This document shows, one piece after another, positions 7,281 through 14,840 of a DNA stretch of 33,872 nt. Source of the stretch: an uncultured Bacilli bacterium (GTDB taxonomy: Bacteria > Bacillota_I > Bacilli_A > RF39 > UBA660); NCBI GenBank assembly GCA_947629165.1, contig CANRCR010000014.1, forward strand, positions 1 to 33,872, in the 5' to 3' direction. The notes under the pieces were generated by a model. That model saw only the letters and a list, made by a program, of their open reading frames with translations, did not search any database and was not told the DNA's origin. The stretch's first letter is position 1; every line of letters begins with the position of its first letter. Position numbers and translations under genes: made by a program.

Positions 7281-8114
7281 ATGGAAAATGAAAAAGAAAC
7301 CACACGAGAAAAAAAAGAAAAGAAAACCATACTACTATTTTTAATATTAGTTGCTTTAATTATTATTATATTTCTATTGATAAGATGTATGGGGGTAATT
7401 GACCACCGGACACTTATTCCAACCGGAAATGTGGATGTTTTTGATATTATTTTTGGAAATGATAAATGTGATACCAATTGTAATTGTAACTGCAATTGTC
7501 CAACCTGCCCAACGTGTCCTACCAATCCAAGTGAAGAACCAGGAAGTATCCCAAGCAATCCTTCAACAGGAGGAACAATAACAGAAAATCCTAGTACGGG
7601 AGGACCTTCTACAGGTGAAGAAAATAAACCAACTCCAAGTCCTACACCGAGTCCTTCACCACCACCGACACCACCGGAAGAACAAGAAGATTTCTTAGTT
7701 TACGATAAAGATAAAATGTACTCGAAAGATACACCATTAAATATCTTCACCCAGACATCTTATTATGTAGCCGATGGAAAAATTGCTCCAGCAAGTGAAA
7801 ATTCATATCAATTTGTAATTCGAAATAATAATGATTTTAACGTGCAATACAGTTTGACACTCAAAGAGACGAACGAGCATAATATCAAGATGCGTTATCG
7901 TCTCAAAGTAGATGGAGAATATATTGCCGGAAGCGAAAATGAATATGTAACTTTTGATCAATTGAATCAAACAAATATTGAACTAGCCAGTCGTAATCAT
8001 AAGGTTTATACACTCGACTGGAAATGGGTAGAAAGTGATAACGATACAGAAGTGGGATCAAATATTGAGGCAAATTATCAATTAGCCTTAGAAATAACAG
8101 CTTCTGCAGAATAA
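7281..8114 (+). CDS. Membrane-anchored protein with Cys-rich segment, Pro-rich stalk and TasA-like domain
   Basis: A 277-residue protein with a cytosolic charged start (KKEKK), one uncleaved membrane helix (about 17-34) and an outside C-terminus. Seven cysteines lie at residues 63-79 in a CNCNCNCPTCPTC pattern. A Ser/Thr/Pro-rich stalk follows (about 81-137), then a beta-rich domain (about 140-277) containing VADGKIAPAS, the same motif as in the main subunit. The layout suggests a cell-surface base or anchor that holds the fibre across the peptidoglycan, with the cysteines for disulfides or metal binding. Both roles are inferred. It lacks the [A/S][R/K]Y signal motif of its neighbours, so it is probably not cleaved by the SipW-like enzymes. 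The ribosome site is AAGGAAGTGAT. Confidence 0.65.
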   Translation: MENEKETTREKKEKKTILLFLILVALIIIIFLLIRCMGVIDHRTLIPTGNVDVFDIIFGNDKCDTNCNCNCNCPTCPTCPTNPSEEPGSIPSNPSTGGTITENPSTGGPSTGEENKPTPSPTPSPSPPPTPPEEQEDFLVYDKDKMYSKDTPLNIFTQTSYYVADGKIAPASENSYQFVIRNNNDFNVQYSLTLKETNEHNIKMRYRLKVDGEYIAGSENEYVTFDQLNQTNIELASRNHKVYTLDWKWVESDNDTEVGSNIEANYQLALEITASAE

Positions 8115-8130
8115 AGGGGTTGTTAATAAA

Positions 8131-8700
8131 ATGCCCAAATTAAAATTAAAGAAAAAATATCGTAATTTCTTATTGGTATATGTCGTCATGAGTGCTTTAA
8201 TGTTTACAAATTATACCTTTTCGAGATACATCGTAAGTACCGATCGAGAAGGGATTATGCAAGTGGCTAAATTTAATGTAAAAGTAAACAATATAGACGT
8301 TGTAGTAGGAGAAGCTTTTGATTTAACATTAAACCCAACTACGACGACGACCGATAATAAAATGGCACCGGATTCCGAAGGCTATTTTGAAATAGAAATA
8401 GATCCAACTGCTACCGAAGTTAGTTTGGAATATCAATTTGTCTTTGATTTAAGTGCCTTAGATGAAGATGTGAAATTAACCGATGTGAAAGTAAATGATC
8501 AAGTAGTAACTTCTTCCGTTACCGATAATACGGTGACAGGAGATTTATTACTTCCGAGCACGGGTAAAGGATTTACCGAACAAGATAAAATAAATATAAA
8601 AGTAGGATGGACTTGGCAAGAAGCCGAGGATACCATCAATCCAGAAATTACGAGTGACCATATTAAAGTATCTGCAACCATAAGACAAAAAATAGATTAA
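8131..8700 (+). CDS. TasA-like exported subunit, probable minor fibre protein
   Basis: A 189-residue exported protein. The start is strongly basic (KLKLKKKYR), followed by a hydrophobic stretch (about 12-29) ending TFSRYIVSTD, the SipW-type motif. The remaining part is acidic, Thr- and Val-rich and predicted to be beta strands. It contains DNKMAPDSEG, a variant of the DGKIAP[G/A]S motif of the two genes before it. There is no sortase motif, no lipobox and no cysteine-rich part. The gene lies 16 bases after the previous one with ribosome site AAGGGG. By position it may be a minor, adaptor or nucleation subunit; this is inference. Confidence 0.65.
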   Translation: MPKLKLKKKYRNFLLVYVVMSALMFTNYTFSRYIVSTDREGIMQVAKFNVKVNNIDVVVGEAFDLTLNPTTTTTDNKMAPDSEGYFEIEIDPTATEVSLEYQFVFDLSALDEDVKLTDVKVNDQVVTSSVTDNTVTGDLLLPSTGKGFTEQDKINIKVGWTWQEAEDTINPEITSDHIKVSATIRQKID

Positions 8701-8716
8701 AACGAAAGGAGATATT

Positions 8717-9220
8717 ATGAACAAGAACACGAAAATATTTGTATTCGTTTCTTTTGTTAGTATTTTATTTCTTTATACGTTCAACTACACCTCTAGCCGT
8801 TATTTAGGACAAGTGGATGCCGATAAAAATGTAGTTGCAGTTCCCATACTGGATTTAAGTAATAATGGAACTTCTTATGAATTGAAAAATATTTTACCAG
8901 GGTATGAAGAAACAAAAGAATTTGAAGTTTCAAATACCATCGATGCACAAGTAAATGAAATCCTATTAAGTTATTACTTTCAAGTTACTATCGATTCTGA
9001 AATTCCCTTAAATGTAAAATTATATAATGAACAAGGAGAAGAAATACCTATAAATGAAGGAAAAACAGAAGAAGAACAGATGGAAGAAGGAATCGAAGTA
9101 ACAAAAAAATATAAAATAACGATTTCTTGGGATAAAAGTAAAAACAGTTATGAGTATGCAGGATTACCTGCTTCTGTAAAAGTAGATTTAATTGCTACGC
9201 AAGTAGTAGAAGGATCTTAG
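8717..9220 (+). CDS. SipW-type exported protein, small accessory subunit
   Basis: A 167-residue protein with a hydrophobic N-terminal segment (about 7-23) ending TSSRYLGQVDAD, again the SipW-type motif. The remainder is predicted to be beta-rich, with NNGTSYELKNILPGYEETKEF near residues 49-70 in two adjoining strands. It is a more distant relative of the other subunits and lacks the DGKIAP motif. The stop is one base before the start of the second signal peptidase, so the two genes are translationally coupled. The ribosome site is AAAGGAGA. The role is unknown beyond likely fibre assembly or capping. Confidence 0.6.
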   Translation: MNKNTKIFVFVSFVSILFLYTFNYTSSRYLGQVDADKNVVAVPILDLSNNGTSYELKNILPGYEETKEFEVSNTIDAQVNEILLSYYFQVTIDSEIPLNVKLYNEQGEEIPINEGKTEEEQMEEGIEVTKKYKITISWDKSKNSYEYAGLPASVKVDLIATQVVEGS

Positions 9221-9221
9221 A

Positions 9222-9725
9222 ATGAAACTCATAAAAAAAATAGCTAAGATATTGTTTTGGATAATTTTAGTATTTACGACGCTTTATAGTACTTTTATTA
9301 TTATTCAAAAACTATTTTGGAAAGATAAAACGCCAACTTTTATGGGATATAAGAATTTTATTGTTTTAACAGGGAGTATGAATCCAACCATAAACGAAGG
9401 GGATATTGTTATTGTAAAAGCGGAAGCGGATATTCAAAAAGGGGATATTATTGCTTTTAAAGCACAAAACTCAATTGTTACTCATCGCGTTGTCGAAATA
9501 AAAAAAGAAGCAGATAAAGATTTTTATATTACAAAAGGAGATGCTAATTCGAGTACCGATATCGAATTGATAAGTAAAGAAGATATCGAAGGAAAATATT
9601 GTTTTAAAATTCCTATTTTAGGAAATATAATTTTATTTTTCCAAAAACCGATTGGAGCAGTAGTTTTATTTTTAATATTAGGGACACTTTTATTATTAAG
9701 TTTAAAACCAGAAAAAAATAATTAA
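9222..9725 (+). CDS. ER-type (SipW-like) signal peptidase I, second copy
   Basis: A 167-residue membrane protease. TM1 is near residues 9-29. The catalytic Ser lies in LTGSMNPT, the catalytic His in VTHRVVE, and KGDANSSTD supplies the conserved acid. TM2 is near residues 143-163. It lacks the long charged tail of the 5874-6485 copy. The spacing and surroundings of the Ser, His and Asp motifs match, so the two enzymes are paralogues. It lies between the accessory subunit and the large adhesin-like gene, which suggests it may serve one of those rather than the main subunit. That division of labour is a guess. Confidence 0.9.
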   Translation: MKLIKKIAKILFWIILVFTTLYSTFIIIQKLFWKDKTPTFMGYKNFIVLTGSMNPTINEGDIVIVKAEADIQKGDIIAFKAQNSIVTHRVVEIKKEADKDFYITKGDANSSTDIELISKEDIEGKYCFKIPILGNIILFFQKPIGAVVLFLILGTLLLLSLKPEKNN

Positions 9726-9743
9726 GAGAAGGAAGTGATGAAT

Positions 9744-11633
9744 TTGAAAAAGAAACAATCAATTATATTTTTGATAGTCGTTTTAGCTACAATTGCTTTG
9801 GCAGTAACTTGTGGCAAAACCTATGCGAAATATATTTTAACGAAACATTTTGATACAGCATTTTCATCCTATCCTTTCTATTTTGAAGTAGAAGACATAA
9901 CGAGCAAGCGAATTAAGGCCGATATGGCCGAACCAGATCAAGTTGTCAGTTTGAATATAAAAAACTACCTTGAAGATCAAGTGAATGCCTTTGATACCAA
10001 ATATATAATTTCGTTAGAAGAAAATGAAATGTTTACCTTAGATCATCCAATAGAAGGAACAATTAGTGCTTCGGAAAAAGGAAAAACAGTAACTTTAAAT
10101 TTAAAGTTAAAGCAAGATTTTACACAAACAGGTGGAAGTATTACTTTTGTGATCAATACAACAGAACCATATACAAAAGAGATTAAAGTAGTAGTACCTG
10201 TAAATAGATTAGGCGATTATGTGACGGAACTTGCTAATGATAAAACTTGCACTTTTGGGAACGAAGAGCTCCCGCTTGTTGTAACTGATTTCCAATGTGA
10301 TATGGAAGGATATAAAGATACTATACCACCTTATCACAAATATTTAGTAGGAACTGATAAATGTCTTGATTTTAATTATGTTTGGTATTCAGGTTATATG
10401 TGGAGAATAACAGAAATATTAAATGATGGATCGGTGAAAATGATTACCGAAAATGTTGTGTCGGCTGTAAATTTTGGTGAAACTGGATTCTTTGATAACT
10501 CATATATAAAACAATGGTTAAATGAAGATTTTTTAGATACTTTAAATAATTATGACGATATATTGGTAACAGATGCTACTTGGGATATATCACATTGGTA
10601 TTCTTGGTGCTATGTTGCTCCGCCTCATCAAATAAAAGCCCCCGTTGGTTTATTAAATTCTTACGAATTTAACAAGACTGCCAGTTATGGTAAAGATAGT
10701 TTTTTAAATCTTGGACATAATTGGTGGTTCTCATCACCTATTGATTCCGAAAGCGATAGTTCTACAGCTGCTGCTGGAATGAGCATATATGGAGCATTGA
10801 CAGGATGGAAAGTGCCAAGTACCGCTTATGGAGTTCGACCTGTGGTAGTTTTAAAAGCCGATGTTAAATTTAGTGGTGAAGGAACAAAAGAGCAACCCTT
10901 TGTTTTATTAGACGATATAGAAAAGGCTCAATCTGGGGATCTAATAAATACAAGAACTCCAGGAGAACTTGTTGAAATTAATAATATGTTATATCGGATA
11001 GTAAATATTCATGACCAAAATGGCCAAACTGTAACTAAATTAAAAAGTGCTAATTATGTCACAGATGAAAAGGGTGTTTTTTTGACCAAACCATTTGGTG
11101 ATATGATAATGAAAACTTATAAAGAGATTGTTGATTCAGGAAAAGAAGAATATTGGGGAGCATATTTAAATGGATCATGGCTTGAACAACAAGATATAAA
11201 AAAATATTTAGTTCAAGATACATATTATGTAGCACCTGCTCAAGTTAAACCTGAAGATGGAAGTAATATTGGTAGTTATAAAAATACTATATGTAAAGAC
11301 ATAAATACAACTGAAACGACTAAAGCTTGTGAAAAGACAGATAAGACTTGGACAGGATATGTTGGACTTCCGATTGTTGGTGAATTATTTGCTTATCCAT
11401 TAGGGGGAAGTGATACAGTTGATCATCTGACTGCTACAATGACTCCATATGGTAATGATAGCTACCCAATGATTGGAGCATTTGTGCCAGGCTCTCAAGG
11501 TATAGATCAATACACTCATGATTCGCTTTTTGCAGTAAAGCCATGTATTACTTTAAAAGAAGAAGTCATTATAACAGGTGGAGATGGGAAAACACCTGAG
11601 ACCGCATTCAAAATTGCTTTACCAGGAGAATAA
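9744..11633 (+). CDS. Large SipW-type surface protein with two DUF6273-like domains, probable fibre tip or adhesin
   Basis: Exported protein of 629 residues. The signal is hydrophobic (about 6-23) and ends KTYAKYIL. A beta-rich TasA-like region follows (about 30-170). Two related domains then end in matching segments: VRPVVVLKADVKFSGEGTKEQPF near residue 370 and VKPCITLKEEVIITGGDGKTPETAF at the C-terminus. These are shown only as key stretches: [V]-[RK]-P, then LK, then a G-rich turn. The first domain carries WYSGYMWRI and YIKQWLNEDFL, like DUF6273 domains of surface proteins in gut Bacillota. The start is TTG 9744, because AAGGAAGTGAT is correctly spaced from it and too close to ATG 9738. 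It is the last and largest gene before the terminator. A tip adhesin role is inferred. Confidence 0.65.
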   Translation: MKKKQSIIFLIVVLATIALAVTCGKTYAKYILTKHFDTAFSSYPFYFEVEDITSKRIKADMAEPDQVVSLNIKNYLEDQVNAFDTKYIISLEENEMFTLDHPIEGTISASEKGKTVTLNLKLKQDFTQTGGSITFVINTTEPYTKEIKVVVPVNRLGDYVTELANDKTCTFGNEELPLVVTDFQCDMEGYKDTIPPYHKYLVGTDKCLDFNYVWYSGYMWRITEILNDGSVKMITENVVSAVNFGETGFFDNSYIKQWLNEDFLDTLNNYDDILVTDATWDISHWYSWCYVAPPHQIKAPVGLLNSYEFNKTASYGKDSFLNLGHNWWFSSPIDSESDSSTAAAGMSIYGALTGWKVPSTAYGVRPVVVLKADVKFSGEGTKEQPFVLLDDIEKAQSGDLINTRTPGELVEINNMLYRIVNIHDQNGQTVTKLKSANYVTDEKGVFLTKPFGDMIMKTYKEIVDSGKEEYWGAYLNGSWLEQQDIKKYLVQDTYYVAPAQVKPEDGSNIGSYKNTICKDINTTETTKACEKTDKTWTGYVGLPIVGELFAYPLGGSDTVDHLTATMTPYGNDSYPMIGAFVPGSQGIDQYTHDSLFAVKPCITLKEEVIITGGDGKTPETAFKIALPGE

Positions 11634-11655
11634 AAAGCCATAATTGGCTTTTTTT
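11632..11655. terminator. Bidirectional terminator at the right end of the element
   Basis: AAAAAGCCA pairs with TGGCTTTTT around TAAT, with T-runs in both reading directions. It ends the fibre operon on the plus strand. On the minus strand it ends the message of the binding protein and truncated ATPase, and so cuts off the permease gene. Confidence 0.85.
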
Positions 11656-11687
11656 GTGTCTTTAGGAGATTCAACCAACTCTTTGAC
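11656..11687. repeat. Right attachment site (attP half-arm plus att core)
   Basis: GTGTCTTTAGGAGATTCAAC runs into the core CAACTCTTTGAC (11676-11687). The core matches the left core in 11 of 12 bases, and the arm mirrors the left arm. Bases beyond 11687 are ATPase coding sequence. Confidence 0.75.
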
Positions 11688-12093
11688 GCATACCTCCGGA
11701 TAGAGCACTTGGATACTTATGAATAAAATCTTTTAAACCGTAGGTTTCAAGAAGATTAAGAACTCTCTTTTTCGTTTCTTCGTTTAGATTGTGATTTACT
11801 TCGAGTCCTAAATAACAGTTTTCGAGAATGGTACGCCAAGGAAAGAGTGAATCTTTTTGTAACATATAACCAATTTTTAAATGATCTTTTCCAAACTGAA
11901 TCGTTCCAGAAGAAGCGGTATCAAGTCCAGTTAAAATAGATAACAAAGTCGATTTACCACATCCCGAAGGACCGACAATGGCAACGAATTCTTTGTCTTT
12001 TACTTCGAGATTGATATCTTTAATAGCCGTGATTTCATCGGTTTTATCATGATAGTTTTTAGTCAAATGTTGAATGGTTAAAATAGGTTTCAT
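11671..12093 (-). pseudogene. ABC importer ATPase, 5' fragment (split by the inserted element)
   Basis: N-terminal 139 residues of a SsuB/TauB-type ATPase: Walker A GPSGCGKST (41-49), Q-loop YMLQKDSLFPW and the ABC signature SGGMRQRV. The element then supplies a Gly codon and a TGA stop. Walker B, D-loop and switch His are on the other fragment at 3657-3998. The product would bind but not hydrolyse ATP. The start ATG overlaps the binding protein stop by four bases (ATGA), showing translational coupling in the original operon. The frame up to the junction is undamaged, which suggests a recent or reversible insertion. Confidence 0.92.
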
Positions 12094-13082
12094 GCATTCA
12101 CTTGATACATTAATTTTTCAAATGGAACTTTTTCTTTCAATTCGTTGGATGCTATCATGATATCTTGTAAATGATCGAAGGATTCTTTCGTAAAAGTAGT
12201 AGTGGTTGGCCAACTGTCTGCTTCCCGGTAACGTTTTACAGCATCGATTAAATCTTCCTTAGAAGTATCTGGAAAGAAATCGATGATGGCACTAGCTATT
12301 TCGATATCGGTATGACTGTGAACGTAGTCGAGTCCTTTTTGAATTGCTCTTTCAAATTTTTGAATCGTTTCGGGATGAGCTTCAATATAACTGATACGAG
12401 CACTGTAAGAAGTGTAAGGAACGACACCTCCTAAATTACCAATCGATGCTACCACATGACCATATCCCTGTTGTTCAATTTGTAAAGCGTTCGGTTCAAA
12501 CAAAGTGACAAAGTCGCCTTGACCACCGATGAAAGCACCACTCATTGCTGCAAAAGCAACCGAGGTATCAATATTCACATCATTTTTAGGGTCGATACCA
12601 TTTTGACGTAGTGCCCATTCAAAAGTCATTTCAGGCATGCCGCCTTGGCGTCCTCCAATAATCGTTTTTCCTTTGAGATCATCGAGTGTAAATGATTCGT
12701 AGGCCTCTCTTGATACAAGAAAAGTACCATCGCGTTGGGTAAGTTGTGCAAACGTTTTAAGATAATCTTCTTCGCCACCATTGTAGACATAAATAGTCGC
12801 TTCACTTCCACAAAATCCGATATCGACATCGCCCGATAATACACTGGCAGTAACTTTATCGGCTCCAGAAGCAAGGGTAAGCTCTACATCTAATCCTTCT
12901 TCCTCAAAGTAATTTTGACTAAAAGCCACATATTGAGGGGCATAGAAAATCGTATGAGCTACTTCAGCTAAACGAACTTTTTCTAAAGATGTCGTCTTAT
13001 CTTTATTTAAATCAAGAAAAAACAAGGATGCAAGAACGATTAAAAGAAAAAGAGCGACAAGTCCAATTAAAGTCTTTTTCAA
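12090..13082 (-). CDS. ABC importer substrate-binding protein, NMT1/ThiY-like
   Basis: Extracytoplasmic binding protein of 330 residues. The N-terminal hydrophobic segment (about 4-24) has no lipobox cysteine, so it is probably held by an uncleaved membrane anchor. The motif FYAPQYVAFSQNYFEEEGLDVEL and the later DVDIGFCGSEA and GGRQGGMPEM are typical of NMT1/THI5-like periplasmic-binding folds, which include thiamine or pyrimidine precursor binders and the Bacillus YtlA type. The start is TTG, set by GGAGG seven bases upstream. It heads the importer operon that the element interrupts. It can still be made, but no complete transporter can be built from this locus. The ligand is not identifiable here. 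Confidence 0.85.
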   Translation of the reverse strand: MKKTLIGLVALFLLIVLASLFFLDLNKDKTTSLEKVRLAEVAHTIFYAPQYVAFSQNYFEEEGLDVELTLASGADKVTASVLSGDVDIGFCGSEATIYVYNGGEEDYLKTFAQLTQRDGTFLVSREAYESFTLDDLKGKTIIGGRQGGMPEMTFEWALRQNGIDPKNDVNIDTSVAFAAMSGAFIGGQGDFVTLFEPNALQIEQQGYGHVVASIGNLGGVVPYTSYSARISYIEAHPETIQKFERAIQKGLDYVHSHTDIEIASAIIDFFPDTSKEDLIDAVKRYREADSWPTTTTFTKESFDHLQDIMIASNELKEKVPFEKLMYQVNA

Positions 13083-13110
13083 ACTAATTCCTCCTTTTTC
13101 GTTACAATGT

Positions 13111-13139
13111 ATTATATGAAGATAAATAAATTAGGTCAC
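13111..13139 (-). promoter_or_regulatory. Promoter of the importer operon
   Basis: On the minus strand GTGACC (13134-13139) and TATAAT (13111-13116) are 17 bases apart, about 30 bases before the TTG start. Confidence 0.6.
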
Positions 13140-13171
13140 AGAAAGAATGGATAGAAGAAAATAAAAAAACA

Positions 13172-13186
13172 TGCTATACTTATAAT
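13172..13186 (+). promoter_or_regulatory. Promoter of the amidase gene
   Basis: TGCTATACT (13172-13180) is an extended -10 element, with a second TATAAT directly after it (13181-13186). Because the ATG at 13185 falls inside this box, the downstream ATG at 13212 is preferred as start. Confidence 0.5.
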
Positions 13187-13211
13187 GAAATTTAATGATG
13201 GAGAAGTGCGT

Positions 13212-14360
13212 ATGAAAAAGAAGCAAAGAAAAAGACGGCGACTTATTTTTCTTTTAGTAGGAGTAATCCTTTTAGTATTTTTAATTATGCAACTGCTACC
13301 AAAAGAAAATAAAGAAGAATCGGCACCGGTTAATTCAAATTGGGAAGAAGATTTACGCTCGACAACAAACTATGTCGAAGAAATGACTTGGGAAGAAAAT
13401 GGAATAGAAGTGAAGGGAATTTTTCCAAAAGATGAAACGGGAAAGTTAAAGATTTGTTCTACGACCAAGAAAAAGTGTCAAGAGGTAGAAACGAATCACG
13501 CCAAGAAGAATGAATTTGTAGGGACCTTTGATTTAGCATCTTTACCGAACGATTACTACGAACTTTATATAGCTGAAGAGAAATTAACAGATACGAGACC
13601 GACGGTCGATCGAATAAACCGGGCGCATATTAAAGATAAATTAGTAACCATGGATTATTCCAACGATCGAATCAAAGTGAAAATAGAAGATTTCAAATAC
13701 GAATATGATATTTTAATTGATCCAGGTCACGGAGGAGATGATATTGGTTCCTTTAATGACTATACGGATGAAAAAAAGTTAAACTTAGAACAGGCGCTTT
13801 ATGAAAAGAAACGGTATGAAGAACATGGACTAACAGTGAAATTGATTCGGGAAGACCAAAGTTACGGTATTATGATGGGGGATAGTTCGTGGACTAAAGC
13901 ACGCCAACGTGGTTATGCGATGGGTTATTACGGTGTTGTTTCAAGAGCCTCTTACAGCAATCATCATAATAGTTCCCTAGCCAAAAGTTATTCCGGATGG
14001 GAAATTATTGTTCCCGGAGAATACGAAGATTTAACCAATGAAAAAAAAGTTTCCAAACTTTGGGAAGAACATTATAAAGTAAGAGATAGTCATTTACGTT
14101 TCTATGCCCGAAATGACGATGGAGAACTTTTCTCAAGAGCAAACGATGAAATATATCATTTTACAGATTACTATGCAGTTATTCGTATTCCGTATCAATT
14201 ATTTCATACTAAAAACACCTTGTACGAAGGATGTTATTTAAGTAATACGCTCGATTATGACTGGTATTATAATAAAGGAAATTGGAAGACCTTGAGCGAA
14301 GATAAAATTAAAACTTACGTCGAATATTTAGGAAAGACGTATATACCACCGAAAAGTTAG
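13212..14360 (+). CDS. Membrane-anchored N-acetylmuramoyl-L-alanine amidase (Amidase_3)
   Basis: A cell-wall hydrolase of 382 residues that should cleave the amide bond between muramic acid and the peptide stem. The start is very basic (KKKQRKRRR), with a membrane helix at about 11-28 and the catalytic part outside. Zinc ligands typical of Amidase_3 are visible: His173 in DPGHGG, a Glu in LNLEQ, and a His in SNHHNSS. The C-terminal Glu in YEGCYLSN is the likely catalytic residue. A linker domain (about 40-165) lies between anchor and catalytic domain. I choose ATG 13212, with GGAGAAG before it, over ATG 13185, which sits in the -10 box. It forms a single-gene unit with its own terminator. Confidence 0.82.
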   Translation: MKKKQRKRRRLIFLLVGVILLVFLIMQLLPKENKEESAPVNSNWEEDLRSTTNYVEEMTWEENGIEVKGIFPKDETGKLKICSTTKKKCQEVETNHAKKNEFVGTFDLASLPNDYYELYIAEEKLTDTRPTVDRINRAHIKDKLVTMDYSNDRIKVKIEDFKYEYDILIDPGHGGDDIGSFNDYTDEKKLNLEQALYEKKRYEEHGLTVKLIREDQSYGIMMGDSSWTKARQRGYAMGYYGVVSRASYSNHHNSSLAKSYSGWEIIVPGEYEDLTNEKKVSKLWEEHYKVRDSHLRFYARNDDGELFSRANDEIYHFTDYYAVIRIPYQLFHTKNTLYEGCYLSNTLDYDWYYNKGNWKTLSEDKIKTYVEYLGKTYIPPKS

Positions 14361-14384
14361 AAAATGCTAACTTTTCTTTTTTTT
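14352..14384 (+). terminator. Terminator after the amidase gene
   Basis: AAAAGTTAG pairs with CTAACTTTT around a 6-base loop and a T-rich run follows. The stem contains the stop codon. Confidence 0.85.
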
Positions 14385-14441
14385 CGACAAATTAAGACAA
14401 GAAATCAAGTTAAACTAAAAACAAGATTGAGGTGATAAGAA

Positions 14442-14741
14442 TTGGAAGAACAACTTCATTGGTCCGAATTGTTAAAACGAAAGATGATGCGTTTAACGGA
14501 ATTAGAATTGATGATTGAATCGGGAAGTTCCGAGTACGAGCGACCGTATCGTCAACTCGAAAAAGAAATCGAAGCCATCCCGGTACAACAAATTAATGAA
14601 GCATCTTACCTGTTGAGCGTAATGTTTCAAAAACGAAAAGACAAAATGTCTGAAATCGAGAAAGAAGTCTACGAACGTTCCATTATTCGTTTAAAATTAA
14701 TGCAAAATAGAGATTCACTGCGCACAAAGAATCTATTATAA
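14442..14741 (+). CDS. Small unknown cytosolic protein, 99 residues
   Basis: A charged, mostly helical protein with no signal peptide, membrane segment or cysteine. It looks like two helical segments (about 1-50 and 55-95), rich in Glu, Lys and Arg, with LERKMMRLTELEL-like heptads near the start, so coiled-coil dimerisation is possible. The start is TTG 14442, with GAGGTGAT at the right distance. It stands alone between two terminators. I do not recognise the family. Confidence 0.6.
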   Translation: MEEQLHWSELLKRKMMRLTELELMIESGSSEYERPYRQLEKEIEAIPVQQINEASYLLSVMFQKRKDKMSEIEKEVYERSIIRLKLMQNRDSLRTKNLL

Positions 14742-14742
14742 G

Positions 14743-14773
14743 AAAAGAACTATTCAAGATGGTTCTTTTTTTT
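14743..14773 (+). terminator. Terminator before helD
   Basis: AAAAGAAC pairs with GTTCTTTT across an 11-base loop and runs into a T-tract. Confidence 0.75.
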
Positions 14774-14803
14774 ATAAAAATAATCTTAATATAGAAAAAG
14801 TTA

Positions 14804-14812
14804 TGTTATAAT
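14804..14812 (+). promoter_or_regulatory. Extended -10 promoter of helD
   Basis: TGT followed by TATAAT (14807-14812), about 28 bases before the start codon. No clear -35 box. Confidence 0.55.
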
Positions 14813-14840
14813 AGTGAAGACAGTTTGGTAGGAGGTGTAT

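Larger units (their letters stand above)
3989..11681. mobile_element. 7.69 kb serine-recombinase element carrying a surface-fibre operon
   Basis: The element interrupts an ABC ATPase gene within its signature motif. The two ends share CAACTC[C/T]TTGAC (3989-4000 and 11676-11687). The minus-strand side carries a large serine recombinase whose gene stops 5 bases inside the core. The plus-strand side is one operon of two signal peptidases and five envelope proteins, ending with a terminator 20 bases before the other end. The outer flanks join into an intact ATPase frame and the inner ends join into a 46-bp dyad. There are no transfer, replication or phage structural genes, so this is a minimal integrative element, mobilised in trans or by an unknown route. 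Confidence 0.88.

Noticed and set aside
7160-7558. 132-residue minus-strand frame over the intercistronic hairpin and the Cys-rich gene
   Set aside because: It has low-complexity Gln/Leu repeats that mirror the Cys/Asn repeat of the real gene. No ribosome site.
5874-11633. Sortase-assembled pilus
   Set aside because: No LPXTG-like motif in any product and no sortase gene. The signal peptides are SipW-type.
3989-11681. Prophage or conjugative element
   Set aside because: No phage structural, lysis, relaxase or transfer genes. Only recombinase and fibre genes are present.
13185-13211. Longer N-terminus for the amidase
   Set aside because: The ATG at 13185 is part of a TATAAT box; the ATG at 13212 has a proper ribosome site.
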